Shown piece after piece: positions 37,197 to 45,646 of a stretch of DNA of 64,000 nt. Source of the stretch: Methylobacterium hispanicum. GTDB lineage: Bacteria; Pseudomonadota; Alphaproteobacteria; Rhizobiales; Beijerinckiaceae. Position 1 is the first letter of the stretch, and each line of letters begins with the position of its first letter. The stretch lies in assembly GCF_022179285.1 (NCBI RefSeq), contig NZ_BPQO01000003.1:62001-126000 (forward strand), read 5' to 3'. The notes beneath the pieces were generated by a model. That model was not told the DNA's origin, searched no databases, and saw nothing but the letters and a program-made list of their open reading frames with translations. The position numbers and the translations under genes are program-made.

Positions 37197-38237
37197 TCAG
37201 GCTGCGGCCGCGGCGGCCGCGCCGGTCGGAACCTCGGAGATCGTCTTCAGCACCTGGCTGGCGATCTGGTAGGGGTCGCCCATCGAGTTCGGGCGGCGAT
37301 CCTCGAGATAGCCCTTGTAGTCGTTCTTCACGAAGGAGTGCGGCACGCGGACCGAGGCGCCGCGGTCGGCCACGCCGTAGGAAAACTTGTTCCAGGGCGC
37401 CGTCTCGTGCTTGCCGGTCAGGCGCTTGTCGTTGTCCGGGCCGTAGACGGCGATGTGATCGTGCAGGTTCTTCTCGAAGGCCGCCATCAGGGCCTCGAAA
37501 TAGGCCTTGCCGCCGACCTCCCGCAGGTGGGCGGTCGAGAAGTTGCAGTGCATGCCCGAGCCGTTCCAGTCGGTGTCGCCGAGCGGCTTGCAATGGTACT
37601 CGATGTCGATCTCGTACTGCTCGCAGAGGCGCTGGAGCAGGTAGCGGGCCATCCACATCTCGTCGGCGGCCTTCTTGGAGCCCTTGCCGAAGATCTGGAA
37701 CTCCCACTGGCCCTTGGCCACCTCGGCGTTGATGCCCTCGTGGTTGATGCCGGCGGCGAGGCAGAGGTCGAGATGCTCCTCGACGATCTTGCGCGCCACG
37801 GGGCCGACGTTCGAGGCGCCGACGCCGCAATAGTACGGGCCCTGCGGGGCCGGGTAGCCGCTCTCGGGGAAGCCGAGCGGGCGGCCGTTCTGGTAGAGGA
37901 AGTACTCCTGCTCGAAGCCGAACCACGCGCCCTCGTCGTCGAGGATGGTGGCGCGCTTGTTCGACTCGTGCGGGGTGACGCCGTCCGGCATCATCACCTC
38001 GCAGAGCACCAGTACGCCGTTGGTGCGGGCCGGGTCGGGGAAGTGGCGGATCGGCTTCAGCATGCAGTCGGAGGAGCCGCCCTCGGCCTGCTTGGTCGAG
38101 GAGCCGTCGAAGCCCCACATCGGCAACTGCTCGAGGGTCGGGAACTCGGAGAATTCCTTGATCTGGGTCTTGCCGCGCAGGTTTGGGACCGGCGTGTAGC
38201 CGTCGAGCCAGATGTATTCGAGCTTGTACTTCGTCAT
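37197..38237 (-). CDS. glnII: glutamine synthetase type II (eukaryotic-like)
   Basis: 346 residues, the short GSII form, not the 470-residue GlnA. Motifs: WGFDGSSTKQAEGGSSDCML (beta-Grasp region), FGFEQEYFL (metal Glu), CGVGASNVGP, INHEGINAEVAKGQWEFQ and MHCNFSTAHLRE. It forms glutamine from glutamate, ammonia and ATP; rhizobial GSII is not adenylylated but is under NtrC/sigma54 and GstI control. A sigma54-like promoter lies at 38330 and a gstI-like gene is divergent, supporting that regulation here. The Ala-rich C-terminus (GAAAAAAA) is lineage-specific. Confidence 0.96.
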   Translation of the reverse strand: MTKYKLEYIWLDGYTPVPNLRGKTQIKEFSEFPTLEQLPMWGFDGSSTKQAEGGSSDCMLKPIRHFPDPARTNGVLVLCEVMMPDGVTPHESNKRATILDDEGAWFGFEQEYFLYQNGRPLGFPESGYPAPQGPYYCGVGASNVGPVARKIVEEHLDLCLAAGINHEGINAEVAKGQWEFQIFGKGSKKAADEMWMARYLLQRLCEQYEIDIEYHCKPLGDTDWNGSGMHCNFSTAHLREVGGKAYFEALMAAFEKNLHDHIAVYGPDNDKRLTGKHETAPWNKFSYGVADRGASVRVPHSFVKNDYKGYLEDRRPNSMGDPYQIASQVLKTISEVPTGAAAAAAA

Positions 38238-38686
38238 CGTGATTCTCTCGTCAAACCCTGGCAAAAGCCTTGGCGAACGCGGACCCTGCACGCCGGCCTC
38301 GCGCGCCGGCGACGGCTCGGCGGCCCCCTTGCACGGCCCGTGCCACACGCGAGGGCGAGCCGCGACGCGGAATGCGGGTCGGCGATGGAACCGGAGGGAG
38401 GGCGCGCGGCTTGTCTCGCTCCCGCCGCGCCCTCCTCTGCCGGCTCCGGGTTAATGCCCGCCTTCTGGGCAGTGCCGGGCGGGCCTCGAAATCGCACAGC
38501 GAACAGGCAGCGATCTTCGGAATCGTGAGCGATCAGGCGGCAAAGGATTCCGCAAGGGGCTGTGTGCGCAAATTGCCGGCAAAAGCTGATTTATGGAGTG
38601 CAGAACGCGCAAAGAGTAGGCATCTTCCCGTCGACAGCGCCGCCGATGCGTTGAGACCCCATCGCTGACAGGGAGCGTCGCGCCCC
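38238..38686. other. 449-bp divergent control region between glnII and gstI
   Basis: Contains the sigma54-like site at 38330-38345. The gstI-proximal part (38515-38620) is AT-richer than average and is where NtrC sites or the gstI promoter would be expected; no clear NtrC box could be assigned by eye. Confidence 0.6.
38330..38345 (-). promoter_or_regulatory. sigma54 (-24/-12) promoter candidate for glnII
   Basis: On the minus strand it reads TGGCACGGGCCGTGCA, with the obligatory GG-N10-GC spacing and a full TGGCAC at -24; the -12 element is GTGCA rather than TTGCA. It lies about 93-108 nt upstream of the glnII ATG. It is also a near-palindrome. Confidence 0.6.
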
Positions 38687-38872
38687 ATGAACACGGACCT
38701 TCACCGCCCCACCGCCAAGATCTACACGTTCCCGGTGGGCGGCCGCGCCGGCCAGGGGGCCCGCCCGGCCGCGCCCGCCGCCGCCCCGCAGGTCTGCGCC
38801 GTCGACGGCGGCTACCACGAGGCCGCCATCCAGGAGGAGGCCGAGCGCAACCGGACCCCGCGGGGCCGGTGA
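38687..38872 (+). CDS. gstI: GstI-like small protein (DUF2735), glnII translation inhibitor
   Basis: 61 residues (MNTDLHRPTAKIYTFPVGGR...). The N-terminal half with IYTFPVGGRAG is the DUF2735 signature. In Rhizobium leguminosarum the small gstI gene lies divergent from glnII and its product reduces glnII translation; gene size, orientation and position all match here. The C-terminal half (VDGGYHEAAIQEEAERN) is a short helix. Function by analogy only. Confidence 0.8.
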   Translation: MNTDLHRPTAKIYTFPVGGRAGQGARPAAPAAAPQVCAVDGGYHEAAIQEEAERNRTPRGR

Positions 38873-38939
38873 GGGCGGCTGGCCGCCCTGAGCGGCCGAC
38901 GGCGCCTCTCCCGCCCCGCGGCGCGGGACCCGTGCCGCC

Positions 38940-39881
38940 TCACACCCCGAAGATCGACCAGCCCATGCGCCGGGTCAGGGTTTCCAGCGCGATGCGGCCG
39001 AGATGCGAGTTGCCGGCGGCGTCCAGCCCCGGCGACCAGACCGCGATCGAGGCCCGGCCCGGCGCCACCGCCAGGATGCCGCCCCCCACTCCGCTCTTGC
39101 CGGGCAGGCCGACCCGGTAGGCGAAATCGCCCGAGCCGTCGTAGTGGCCGCAGGTCAGCATGATCGCGTTGATGCGGCGCGCCCGCTCGGCGGAGATCAC
39201 GGTGTGGCCCGTGACCGGGTTGCGGCCCGCATGGGCCAGGAACTGCCCGGCCGTGGCGAGCTGGCGGCAGGACATCGCGATGGCGCAGTGGTGGAAGTAG
39301 ACGCCCAGCGTGTAGACGACCGGATTGTCGAGCACGCCGAAGGATTTCATGTAGTTGGCCAGCGCCGCGTTGCGGAATCCCGTGCGCTGCTCGGATGCCG
39401 CCACCGCCTCGTCGATGACGATCGAACTATCCTGCGCCAGGAACTGCAGGAAGCGCAGGATCTCGCCGAGCGCCTCCCGCGGCTGGTGGCCGGACAGGAT
39501 CACGTCGGTGACCGCGATCGCGCCCGCGTTGATGAAGGGGTTGCGCGGGATGCCGCGCTCGCGCTCCAGCTGCACGATCGAGTTGAAGGGGCTGCCCGAG
39601 GGCTCCCGCCCGACCCGGCGCCAGAGCCGGTCGCCGACCATGCCGAGCGCCAGCGTCAGGGTGAAGACCTTCGAGATGCTCTGGATCGAGAAGGGCGCGT
39701 CCGCGTCGCCCCCGGTCGCGACGCGGCCCTGCGTGTCGATCACCGCGATGCCGAAGCGGCGCGGATCGACGGTGGCGAGTTCCGGGATGTAGTCGGCGAC
39801 CGCGCCGCGGTCGGGCCGCTCGCGCATCTCCTCGGCGATCTCGCGGACGGCCTGTTCGAGTTCGGCGGCCGTGTGGCTCAT
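38940..39881 (-). CDS. glsA: glutaminase
   Basis: 313 residues, serine beta-lactamase-like fold. The catalytic S-x-x-K is in [12 protein letters not shown]; further family blocks are [29 protein letters not shown] and the late [12 protein letters not shown]. It hydrolyses glutamine to glutamate and ammonia. Proximity to glnII and gstI fits glutamine pool control. It starts inside a 14-bp tandem repeat that separates it from the molybdenum hydroxylase gene, with no clear ribosome site of its own. Confidence 0.95.
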   Translation of the reverse strand: MSHTAAELEQAVREIAEEMRERPDRGAVADYIPELATVDPRRFGIAVIDTQGRVATGGDADAPFSIQSISKVFTLTLALGMVGDRLWRRVGREPSGSPFNSIVQLERERGIPRNPFINAGAIAVTDVILSGHQPREALGEILRFLQFLAQDSSIVIDEAVAASEQRTGFRNAALANYMKSFGVLDNPVVYTLGVYFHHCAIAMSCRQLATAGQFLAHAGRNPVTGHTVISAERARRINAIMLTCGHYDGSGDFAYRVGLPGKSGVGGGILAVAPGRASIAVWSPGLDAAGNSHLGRIALETLTRRMGWSIFGV

Positions 39882-39918
39882 GCGGGCGGGCTCATGCGGG
39901 CGGACTCATGCGGGCGGA
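39877..39918. repeat. 14-bp tandem repeat at a gene junction
   Basis: Three copies of CTCATGCGGGCGGA (first copy ends in G) plus part of a fourth. The glsA start codon is in the first copy and the stop of the upstream gene in the third; each copy can encode M-S-P-P-A. Confidence 0.9.
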
Positions 39919-42671
39919 CTCATGGCTTGCGTGTTCCGGCGGGAGGCCGCCGACACGCCGCGAAAGATCCGGTCGGGGGCGAAGGGGGTTGCGGTCGGGC
40001 GGTGGCCGGTGGCGTCGCGGATCGCGCTGGCCAGCGCGGCGGCGACCGGGTTGAACGGGCTCTCGCTCATCGACTTGGCGCCGAGCGGGCCGACCGTGTC
40101 GTGGGTCTCGGCGAACAGCACCCGCGTGCGCGGCACGTCCGCGAAGGCCGGGACGTGGTAGTCGCGAAAGCTGCGGGTGACGACCCGGCCGTCGTCGAGC
40201 CGCATGTCCTCGTAGAGCGCGGCGCCGATCGCCTGCGCCACCCCGCCCTCGATCTGGCCGCGGCACTGCATCGGGTTGATCACCCGGCCCGCATCGGCCG
40301 CGTGGATGCTGTCGAGGATGCGCACCGCGCCCGTGCCCTCGTGCACCGCGACCCGGAAGGCCTGCACGTTGAAGGCGACCGAGCGGGGCGTGCCGGTGGC
40401 GTGCCCCTCGGCCTCCAGGCCGGCGAGGTCGGCGAGCGGCACCTGCCCCTCCGGAAAGGTCAGGCCGTCGGCCTCCGGGCGCCCCGTCCCCGGGTCGGCC
40501 CCGAGCCGCGCGGCCGCCGCCGTCCGCAGCGCCTCGGCCAGCGCGCACGCGGCCCTGTGGGTCGCCTGGCCCGCGACCACGATGCCGGTGCTGCCGTAGG
40601 CGCCGGTGTCGAAGCCGACCGCGTCGGTGTCGCCCGCCTCCAGGCGGATCCGGTCGAGGCTCGTGCCCAGAGCCGCGGCCGCGAGCTGGGCGTGCACGGT
40701 GGCGGTGCCGTTGCCGAACTCGGCGGTGCCGACCCGGAGCGTGTAGCGGCCGTCCGCGCCGAGCCGGATCCGCGCTTCGGCGAGATGGCCCCGGGGCGGG
40801 ATCGTGTCGATCATGCCGAGCGCCATCCCCTGCCCTACGCGCCAGCCGGGTTCGGTCTCCGGTTCCGGCAGAGCCCGCAGGGCGCCCTCGACGAGGTCGA
40901 GGCACTGGTCGAGGCCGTAGCTGCCGTACCGCACGTCGTGCGGCTCCAGGCTCGTCGAGACCATCGGGTCGCCCGGCCGCACCGCGTTGCGGCGGCGCAG
41001 CGCGAACGGGTCGATGCCGAGGGCGCGGGCCAGTTCGTCCATCGCCGATTCCATCGCGAAGATGGTCTGGCTCAGGCCGTAGCCGCGAAACGCCCCGGCG
41101 GGCAGGGTGTTGGTGTAGGCGCTGTACCCGTCGACCCGCTTGTTCGGGCAGCGATAGACCGCGATCACCTCGTTGCAGCCGTGGTGCAGCACGCCGCCCG
41201 CGTGGTTGCCGTAGGCGCCGGTCTCGGCGAGCACCTCGAGCGCGATGGCGGTGAGCGTGCCGCAGGCCTTCGCGCCGAGGCGCACCCGCACCCGCATCGG
41301 GTGGCGGGTGGCGGTGGCCGCGAACTGCTCCTCGCGGGTGAGTTCCCAGACCACGGGGCGCTTCAGCCTCAGCACGGCCAGTGCGACCAGGTCCTCGGTC
41401 AACATCTCCTGCTTGCCGCCGAAGCCGCCGCCGACCCGGCCGCAGACGACGCGCACCCGCTCGCGCGGCAGGTCGTAGAGCGCGCAGAGCGCGTCGCGGG
41501 TGAGGAAGGGGACCTGGGTCGAGGCGCGGATGACGAGGCGCCCGTCCGCGTCGAGCCAGCCCATCGCCGCGTGGGTCTCCAGATGCGCGTGCTGCACCCG
41601 CTGCGAGACGTAGGTGCCCTCGTGCACCGCGTCGGCCTCGGCCAAGCCGGCCTCGACGTCGCCGATCCGCCCGTGCGCCTCGGCCGCGAGGTTCGGGTGG
41701 CTGTGCCGCGGGGGCGCGTCGGCGCCGGGCTCCGGGGCGGGGCGGTCGGCGGGGTCGTGCACGAGCGGCGCGCCGGGCGCCAGCGCCGCCTCCGGGTCGA
41801 GCACCGCCGGGCGGATCTCGTAATCGACGGCGATCAGGCGGATCGCGGCTTCGGCCACCGCCTCGCTCTCCGCCACCACCGCGGCGACGCGCTGGCCGAT
41901 GAACCGGATCACCGGATCGAGCACGCGGGTGTCGGCGGCGTCGTCGCGCGGGTCGTGGTGGCGGGCGGTCGAGAAGGGGCGCTCCGGCGCGTCCGCGTGG
42001 GTGAGCACCGCGACGACACCGGGCAGGGCGCGCGCCGCCCCCGCGTCGATCGCGCGGATGCGGGCGCTCGCGTGGGGCGCGCGCAGCACCTTGATGTGCA
42101 GCAGGCCCGGCGGCGCGAGATCGAGCGTGTAGGCGGCGCGCCCCGTCACGACGGCGGGTCCCGCCGGCGCCGGCAGGCAGCGCCCGACCGGGTCGGCGCC
42201 GGGCTCCGGCGTCTCGGCCCGCGCGAGCCCGTCGAGCGCGTCGGCGACCGCGCCGTAGCCGGTGCAGCGGCAGAGGTTGCCCTTCAGCGCGGCGTCGAGG
42301 TCCCGGCGACGGCCCTGGTCGAGGGCGGCGGCCGTCATCACCAGGCCGGGGGTGCAGAAGCCGCACTGGAAGCCCTGCGCGGCCAGGAAGGCCGCCTGCA
42401 TCGGGTGGAGGTCCGCGGGCACGGGCGCGCCCGGCGCGCAGGGGCCGGCGAGGCCCTCGATCGTGGTGACGGCCCGCCCCGCCGCCCGGAAGGCCGGGGT
42501 GATGCAGGCGTGGACGGGCTCGCCGTCGAGGTGGACCGTGCAGGCGCCGCAATCGCCCGCGTCGCAGCCCTTCTTGACGCCGAACCAGCCGAGGCCGCGC
42601 AGGTAGGTGCGCAGGCACTGGCCGGGGCGGGCGTCGGCCGCCTGCGCCTGCCCGTTGACGGTGAGCCGCAT
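39906..42671 (-). CDS. xanthine dehydrogenase-family hydroxylase, fused [2Fe-2S] and molybdopterin subunit
   Basis: 921 residues. The first 140 carry the ferredoxin-type cluster (Cys36, Cys41, Cys44, Cys56) and the alpha-helical second cluster (Cys103, Cys106, Cys134, Cys136). The rest is the Moco domain: [29 protein letters not shown] and the active-site Glu in [14 protein letters not shown], where classic XDH has GVGE. The FAD subunit is encoded just upstream with a TGATG overlap. Substrate unknown; the family oxidises purines, aldehydes and N-heterocycles. No purine pathway genes are near. Confidence 0.88.
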   Translation of the reverse strand: MRLTVNGQAQAADARPGQCLRTYLRGLGWFGVKKGCDAGDCGACTVHLDGEPVHACITPAFRAAGRAVTTIEGLAGPCAPGAPVPADLHPMQAAFLAAQGFQCGFCTPGLVMTAAALDQGRRRDLDAALKGNLCRCTGYGAVADALDGLARAETPEPGADPVGRCLPAPAGPAVVTGRAAYTLDLAPPGLLHIKVLRAPHASARIRAIDAGAARALPGVVAVLTHADAPERPFSTARHHDPRDDAADTRVLDPVIRFIGQRVAAVVAESEAVAEAAIRLIAVDYEIRPAVLDPEAALAPGAPLVHDPADRPAPEPGADAPPRHSHPNLAAEAHGRIGDVEAGLAEADAVHEGTYVSQRVQHAHLETHAAMGWLDADGRLVIRASTQVPFLTRDALCALYDLPRERVRVVCGRVGGGFGGKQEMLTEDLVALAVLRLKRPVVWELTREEQFAATATRHPMRVRVRLGAKACGTLTAIALEVLAETGAYGNHAGGVLHHGCNEVIAVYRCPNKRVDGYSAYTNTLPAGAFRGYGLSQTIFAMESAMDELARALGIDPFALRRRNAVRPGDPMVSTSLEPHDVRYGSYGLDQCLDLVEGALRALPEPETEPGWRVGQGMALGMIDTIPPRGHLAEARIRLGADGRYTLRVGTAEFGNGTATVHAQLAAAALGTSLDRIRLEAGDTDAVGFDTGAYGSTGIVVAGQATHRAACALAEALRTAAAARLGADPGTGRPEADGLTFPEGQVPLADLAGLEAEGHATGTPRSVAFNVQAFRVAVHEGTGAVRILDSIHAADAGRVINPMQCRGQIEGGVAQAIGAALYEDMRLDDGRVVTRSFRDYHVPAFADVPRTRVLFAETHDTVGPLGAKSMSESPFNPVAAALASAIRDATGHRPTATPFAPDRIFRGVSAASRRNTQAMSPPA

Positions 42672-43492
42672 CACGCCCCCTCCCCCGCGAGCTCGTCCCG
42701 GATCTCCGCGGCGAGCAGCCCCGTGACGTGGCGGCGCCAGTCCGGCGCGCCGTGCACGTCGTCGTGCCAGATGTCCTCCGGGATCGCCGCGAGCGCGTCT
42801 TCGAGCGCGGGCGCGTCCGGCACGGCGGCGAAGCGGACCTGCAGCGGCCGGCGGGTCGCGGCCGTCACCGTGAGGGCGAAGGCTCCCGCCCCGTCCCGCG
42901 TGCCGATCAGCAGCGCGCCGGAGCGGCCGTTCGGGCTCAGGGAAATGCGCCGGAACGCGCTGCGGCGGCGCAGCGCCTCGGCCGGCAGGTCGATCCGGCG
43001 CAGCACCTCGCCGGGGCGCAGCGCCGTCGCGCGCGGCCCGAGCACGAGGTCGAGCACGGGGAGACGCCGCTCCGCCCCCTCCGGCGTCCAGATCAGGCCG
43101 GTGCCGTCGAGGGCGCAGGCGAGCGCGATCATCGGCCCGGCCGGCAGGGCGAGGCAGAGGTTGCCGCCGACGGTCGCCGCGTTCCAGACCTTGAACGAGC
43201 CGAGCAGCGCCCGGCAGCACTGCCCGACGAGCGGGCGCGCCGCCCAGTCCGCGGGCAGGTCGAGCCGCTCCAGGGCCGCGATGGTGCAGGTGGCGGCGAG
43301 TTCGAGGCCCGCCGCCGAGATCGCGTGCGGCGCCCAGCCGAGGCCCGCGAGATCGACGAGGCGGGCGAGCTGCGGCTGCGGCTCGGAGAACAGCCAGGTC
43401 CCGCCGGCGAGCCACGCATCGCCCGGCCGCCAGGGCGGCAGGGCCTCCCGGCCGCGGGGCGCCAGCACGCTCTCGATCGTGTTGAGGTCCAT
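42671..43492 (-). CDS. FAD-binding subunit of the molybdenum hydroxylase
   Basis: 273 residues, CO-dehydrogenase/XDH medium-subunit fold. The first FAD motif is [10 protein letters not shown] near residue 27; the second is the [10 protein letters not shown] segment near residue 105. The C-terminal CODH_C part ends [17 protein letters not shown]. It passes electrons from the Fe-S/Moco subunit to NAD or another acceptor. First gene of the two-gene operon. Confidence 0.9.
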   Translation of the reverse strand: MDLNTIESVLAPRGREALPPWRPGDAWLAGGTWLFSEPQPQLARLVDLAGLGWAPHAISAAGLELAATCTIAALERLDLPADWAARPLVGQCCRALLGSFKVWNAATVGGNLCLALPAGPMIALACALDGTGLIWTPEGAERRLPVLDLVLGPRATALRPGEVLRRIDLPAEALRRRSAFRRISLSPNGRSGALLIGTRDGAGAFALTVTAATRRPLQVRFAAVPDAPALEDALAAIPEDIWHDDVHGAPDWRRHVTGLLAAEIRDELAGEGA

Positions 43493-43583
43493 GCGGAGCG
43501 CCCTCGCAAGACTCCGTCCATCTCCCTCCGCGGGTATCGCGGATGCGGGGCCGGGCTCAAGCGGGGCGCGCTCCGCCCAGCCG

Positions 43584-43859
43584 CTACTCCTTGCCCGCCG
43601 TCATCAGCAGGCGCTCGGTGCGGGCGTCCTCGATGCGGTTGACCATGCGGCGCGATTCGTGGACGTCGCGCACCGTCTTGGTCATCGTCACGCAGGACTG
43701 GATCAGCATCACCGTGCCCATGGCGAAGTAGCCCTTGAGCCAGATGTCGATCGGCATGAACACGATGCCGAGCGCCACCATCGCGACGGAGCCGGCGAAC
43801 GAGGCGTAGGTGAAGCTCACCCAGCCGGAGGAGTGCTGCTGCGACGGGTCGTGGGTCAT
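43584..43859 (-). CDS. YiaA/YiaB-type two-helix membrane protein
   Basis: 91 residues with two membrane spans (FTYASFAGSVAMVALGIVFM and KGYFAMGTVMLIQSCVTM), followed by a cytoplasmic helix (VRDVHESRRMVNRIEDAR). It matches the YiaAB two-helix family. It follows the PspA-like gene by 57 bp, so the pair is probably one envelope-stress operon. Confidence 0.85.
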   Translation of the reverse strand: MTHDPSQQHSSGWVSFTYASFAGSVAMVALGIVFMPIDIWLKGYFAMGTVMLIQSCVTMTKTVRDVHESRRMVNRIEDARTERLLMTAGKE

Positions 43860-43916
43860 GCGCGTGTCTCCTGATAATCGGGACGAGGGGATGCGTCGAA
43901 GGGATCGGGCGATGGA

Positions 43917-44624
43917 TCAGGCGGTCGCGGCGGCCGCGGCCGGCTCGGCGGCGCGTCGGCGCAGGCGCTCCAGCACGGCGCCGCCGGTCGGCGTCCCGGA
44001 GGATCCCTCCGCCGGGCCGAAGCCGGCCCGCTCCAGGCGCGCGCCGATGTCCCGGCCGGGCTCGGCCTCGGCCAGCGCCGCCTCCGTGTCGGCGGCCTCG
44101 GCCTGGAGCGCGCGGAGCCGCGCCAGCGTCGCCTCGGCCTCGCGCAAGGTGGCGGCGTCCTGCCGGGCGGCGCCCGCGCCGAGGCGGCGGACCGCCTCCT
44201 GCGCGGCGGCGACGCGCCGGCCCCGCTCCAGCTCGGCCTGCCGCCGCGTCGCCTCGGCGACGCGCTCCCGGATGCGCCCGATCTCGGCGGCGAAGCGGGC
44301 CCGCGCCGCCGTGAGCGCGTCGCGCTCGGCCTCGAGGTCGGCGATGGCCCCGGCCGCCTCTCCGGCGAGGTCCTCGCGCCCGCCCCGGAGGGCGGCCACC
44401 GCCTGCGCCTCCAGTGCGGCGATGCGCGCCTCCGCCTCCTCCAGGCGCCGCGCCTCCGCCCGGTCGCCCGCCACCGCCACGGCGAGCGCCTGCCGGCCCC
44501 GCTCCAGCCCGGCGCGGGTCTCGCGGATCTGCTGGTCCAGAATCAGCAGCGCGTTACGATCGAAGATCTCCTCGGCGGCCCGCGCCGCCTGGCCACGCAA
44601 CAGGGTCTCGAACAGCTTGAACAT
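43917..44624 (-). CDS. PspA/IM30 family protein
   Basis: 235 residues. It begins MFKLFETLLRGQAARAAEEI, the amphipathic membrane-binding helix of PspA, followed by long coiled-coil helices (LILDQQIRETRAGLERGRQ). It is a peripheral inner-membrane protein that helps keep membrane integrity. Divergent from a TetR-type gene; paired TGAAC palindromes lie between them, so this operon is probably the regulator's target. Confidence 0.88.
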   Translation of the reverse strand: MFKLFETLLRGQAARAAEEIFDRNALLILDQQIRETRAGLERGRQALAVAVAGDRAEARRLEEAEARIAALEAQAVAALRGGREDLAGEAAGAIADLEAERDALTAARARFAAEIGRIRERVAEATRRQAELERGRRVAAAQEAVRRLGAGAARQDAATLREAEATLARLRALQAEAADTEAALAEAEPGRDIGARLERAGFGPAEGSSGTPTGGAVLERLRRRAAEPAAAAATA

Positions 44625-44641
44625 GGGCTCGCTCCGCTCCG

Positions 44642-44690
44642 TGAACGATGTTCATGAGAAGCTTGGTCGCACGGTCATGAACAGTGTTCA
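44642..44690. promoter_or_regulatory. paired operators between the pspA-like and tetR-like genes
   Basis: TGAACGATGTTCA (44642-44654) and the perfect palindrome TGAACAGTGTTCA (44678-44690), 36 bp centre to centre, together also forming a larger inverted repeat GTTCATGA...TCATGAAC. This is typical of TetR-family autoregulatory operators. Confidence 0.75.
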
Positions 44691-44741
44691 GTGCGTTTCG
44701 GCACCTGCGGCGCCGCGTCCGCGGCGCGACGGAGCGGGCGC

Positions 44742-45467
44742 GTGAGCGCCGGCGACCGCCCCGGCGGCGCGCCGGAGGACGCGCGCGAGGACCGTCGCGA
44801 GGACCGTCGCGAGGACGCGCGCGAGGGCCGTCGCGAGGACGCGCGCGAGGACCGTCGCGAGGAGCGCCGGGCGGCCCTGCGGGAGGCCCTGGTGAGCGCC
44901 GCCGAGCGCACCGTCGCGGCCCAGGGGCTCTCCGGGCTCCGGGCGCGGGATCTGGCGCGGGAGGCGGGCTGCGCGGTCGGGGCGATCTACACCGTGTTTC
45001 CCGATCTCGACGCCCTGGCGCTCGCGGTGAACCTGCGCACCCTCAACCTGTTCGACGCGGCGCTCGGACCCGTCGGGCGGCCGGGCGGGGCGATCGCCGG
45101 CCCGGGCGCGGCCGCCGACGAGCTTGTGCGGCTCGGCCTGGCCTACCTGGCCTTCGCAGAGGCGCATCCGCTGCGCTGGGACGCGCTGTTCCGGCACCGG
45201 CCGCCGCCCGGGCAGCGGGCGCCGGACTGGTACGTGGCCGAGCAGGCGCGCCTGTTCAGCCGCATCGAGCGCCCCCTGGGCGCGCTCCGCCCCGACCTGC
45301 CGGAGCCGGAGCGCCGGCTGCTCGCCCGCAGCCTGTTCTCGGCCACCCACGGCATCGTCGCCCTGGGGCTCGACGAGCAGCGCATGGCGCTGCCCGCCGC
45401 GACGCTCGGAGTACAGCTCGAGACGCTGGTCCGGGCCATGGCGGCAGGTCTGGCTCGCCGGGACTAA
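44742..45467 (+). CDS. TetR-family transcriptional regulator with a repetitive N-terminal extension
   Basis: 241 residues from the GTG at 44742. Residues about 11-43 are a charged repeat (EDAREDRRED...) from a 12-bp DNA repeat. The helix-turn-helix follows (ALVSAAERTVAAQGLSGLRA, LAREAGCAVGAIYTVFPDLD). The C-terminal half matches the TetR_C_33 type (WDALFRHRPPP ... LLARSLFSATHGIVALGL). It probably represses the divergent PspA-like operon and itself. Ligand unknown. Confidence 0.88.
   Translation: MSAGDRPGGAPEDAREDRREDRREDAREGRREDAREDRREERRAALREALVSAAERTVAAQGLSGLRARDLAREAGCAVGAIYTVFPDLDALALAVNLRTLNLFDAALGPVGRPGGAIAGPGAAADELVRLGLAYLAFAEAHPLRWDALFRHRPPPGQRAPDWYVAEQARLFSRIERPLGALRPDLPEPERRLLARSLFSATHGIVALGLDEQRMALPAATLGVQLETLVRAMAAGLARRD
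44775..44870 (+). repeat. 12-bp tandem repeat in the tetR N-terminus
   Basis: Eight units of GAGGACGCGCGC or GAGGACCGTCGC, one with GAGGGC and the last diverged. They encode alternating Glu-Asp-Ala-Arg and Glu-Asp-Arg-Arg. Confidence 0.95.
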
Positions 45468-45646
45468 GTCCGATCGTCGGTCAAGAAAAAATTCGCATCT
45501 GCGATGAGGCGGAAGTCAACCTTCGCTTCATGGCACGACAGGTTACGCAGATGTTTCAATCAAGTCGCGGCCTTTATATGATCGTTAATGATGTGTGACT
45601 AACGGGAGGACTGTTGACGACGATCTAGGACGATAAGGATACGGCG

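Noticed and set aside
39003..43874. A 1623-residue open frame on the plus strand across the hydroxylase and glutaminase genes
   Set aside because: It is antisense to two well-supported enzymes, rich in Arg/Gly/Ala from GC bias, and matches no family.
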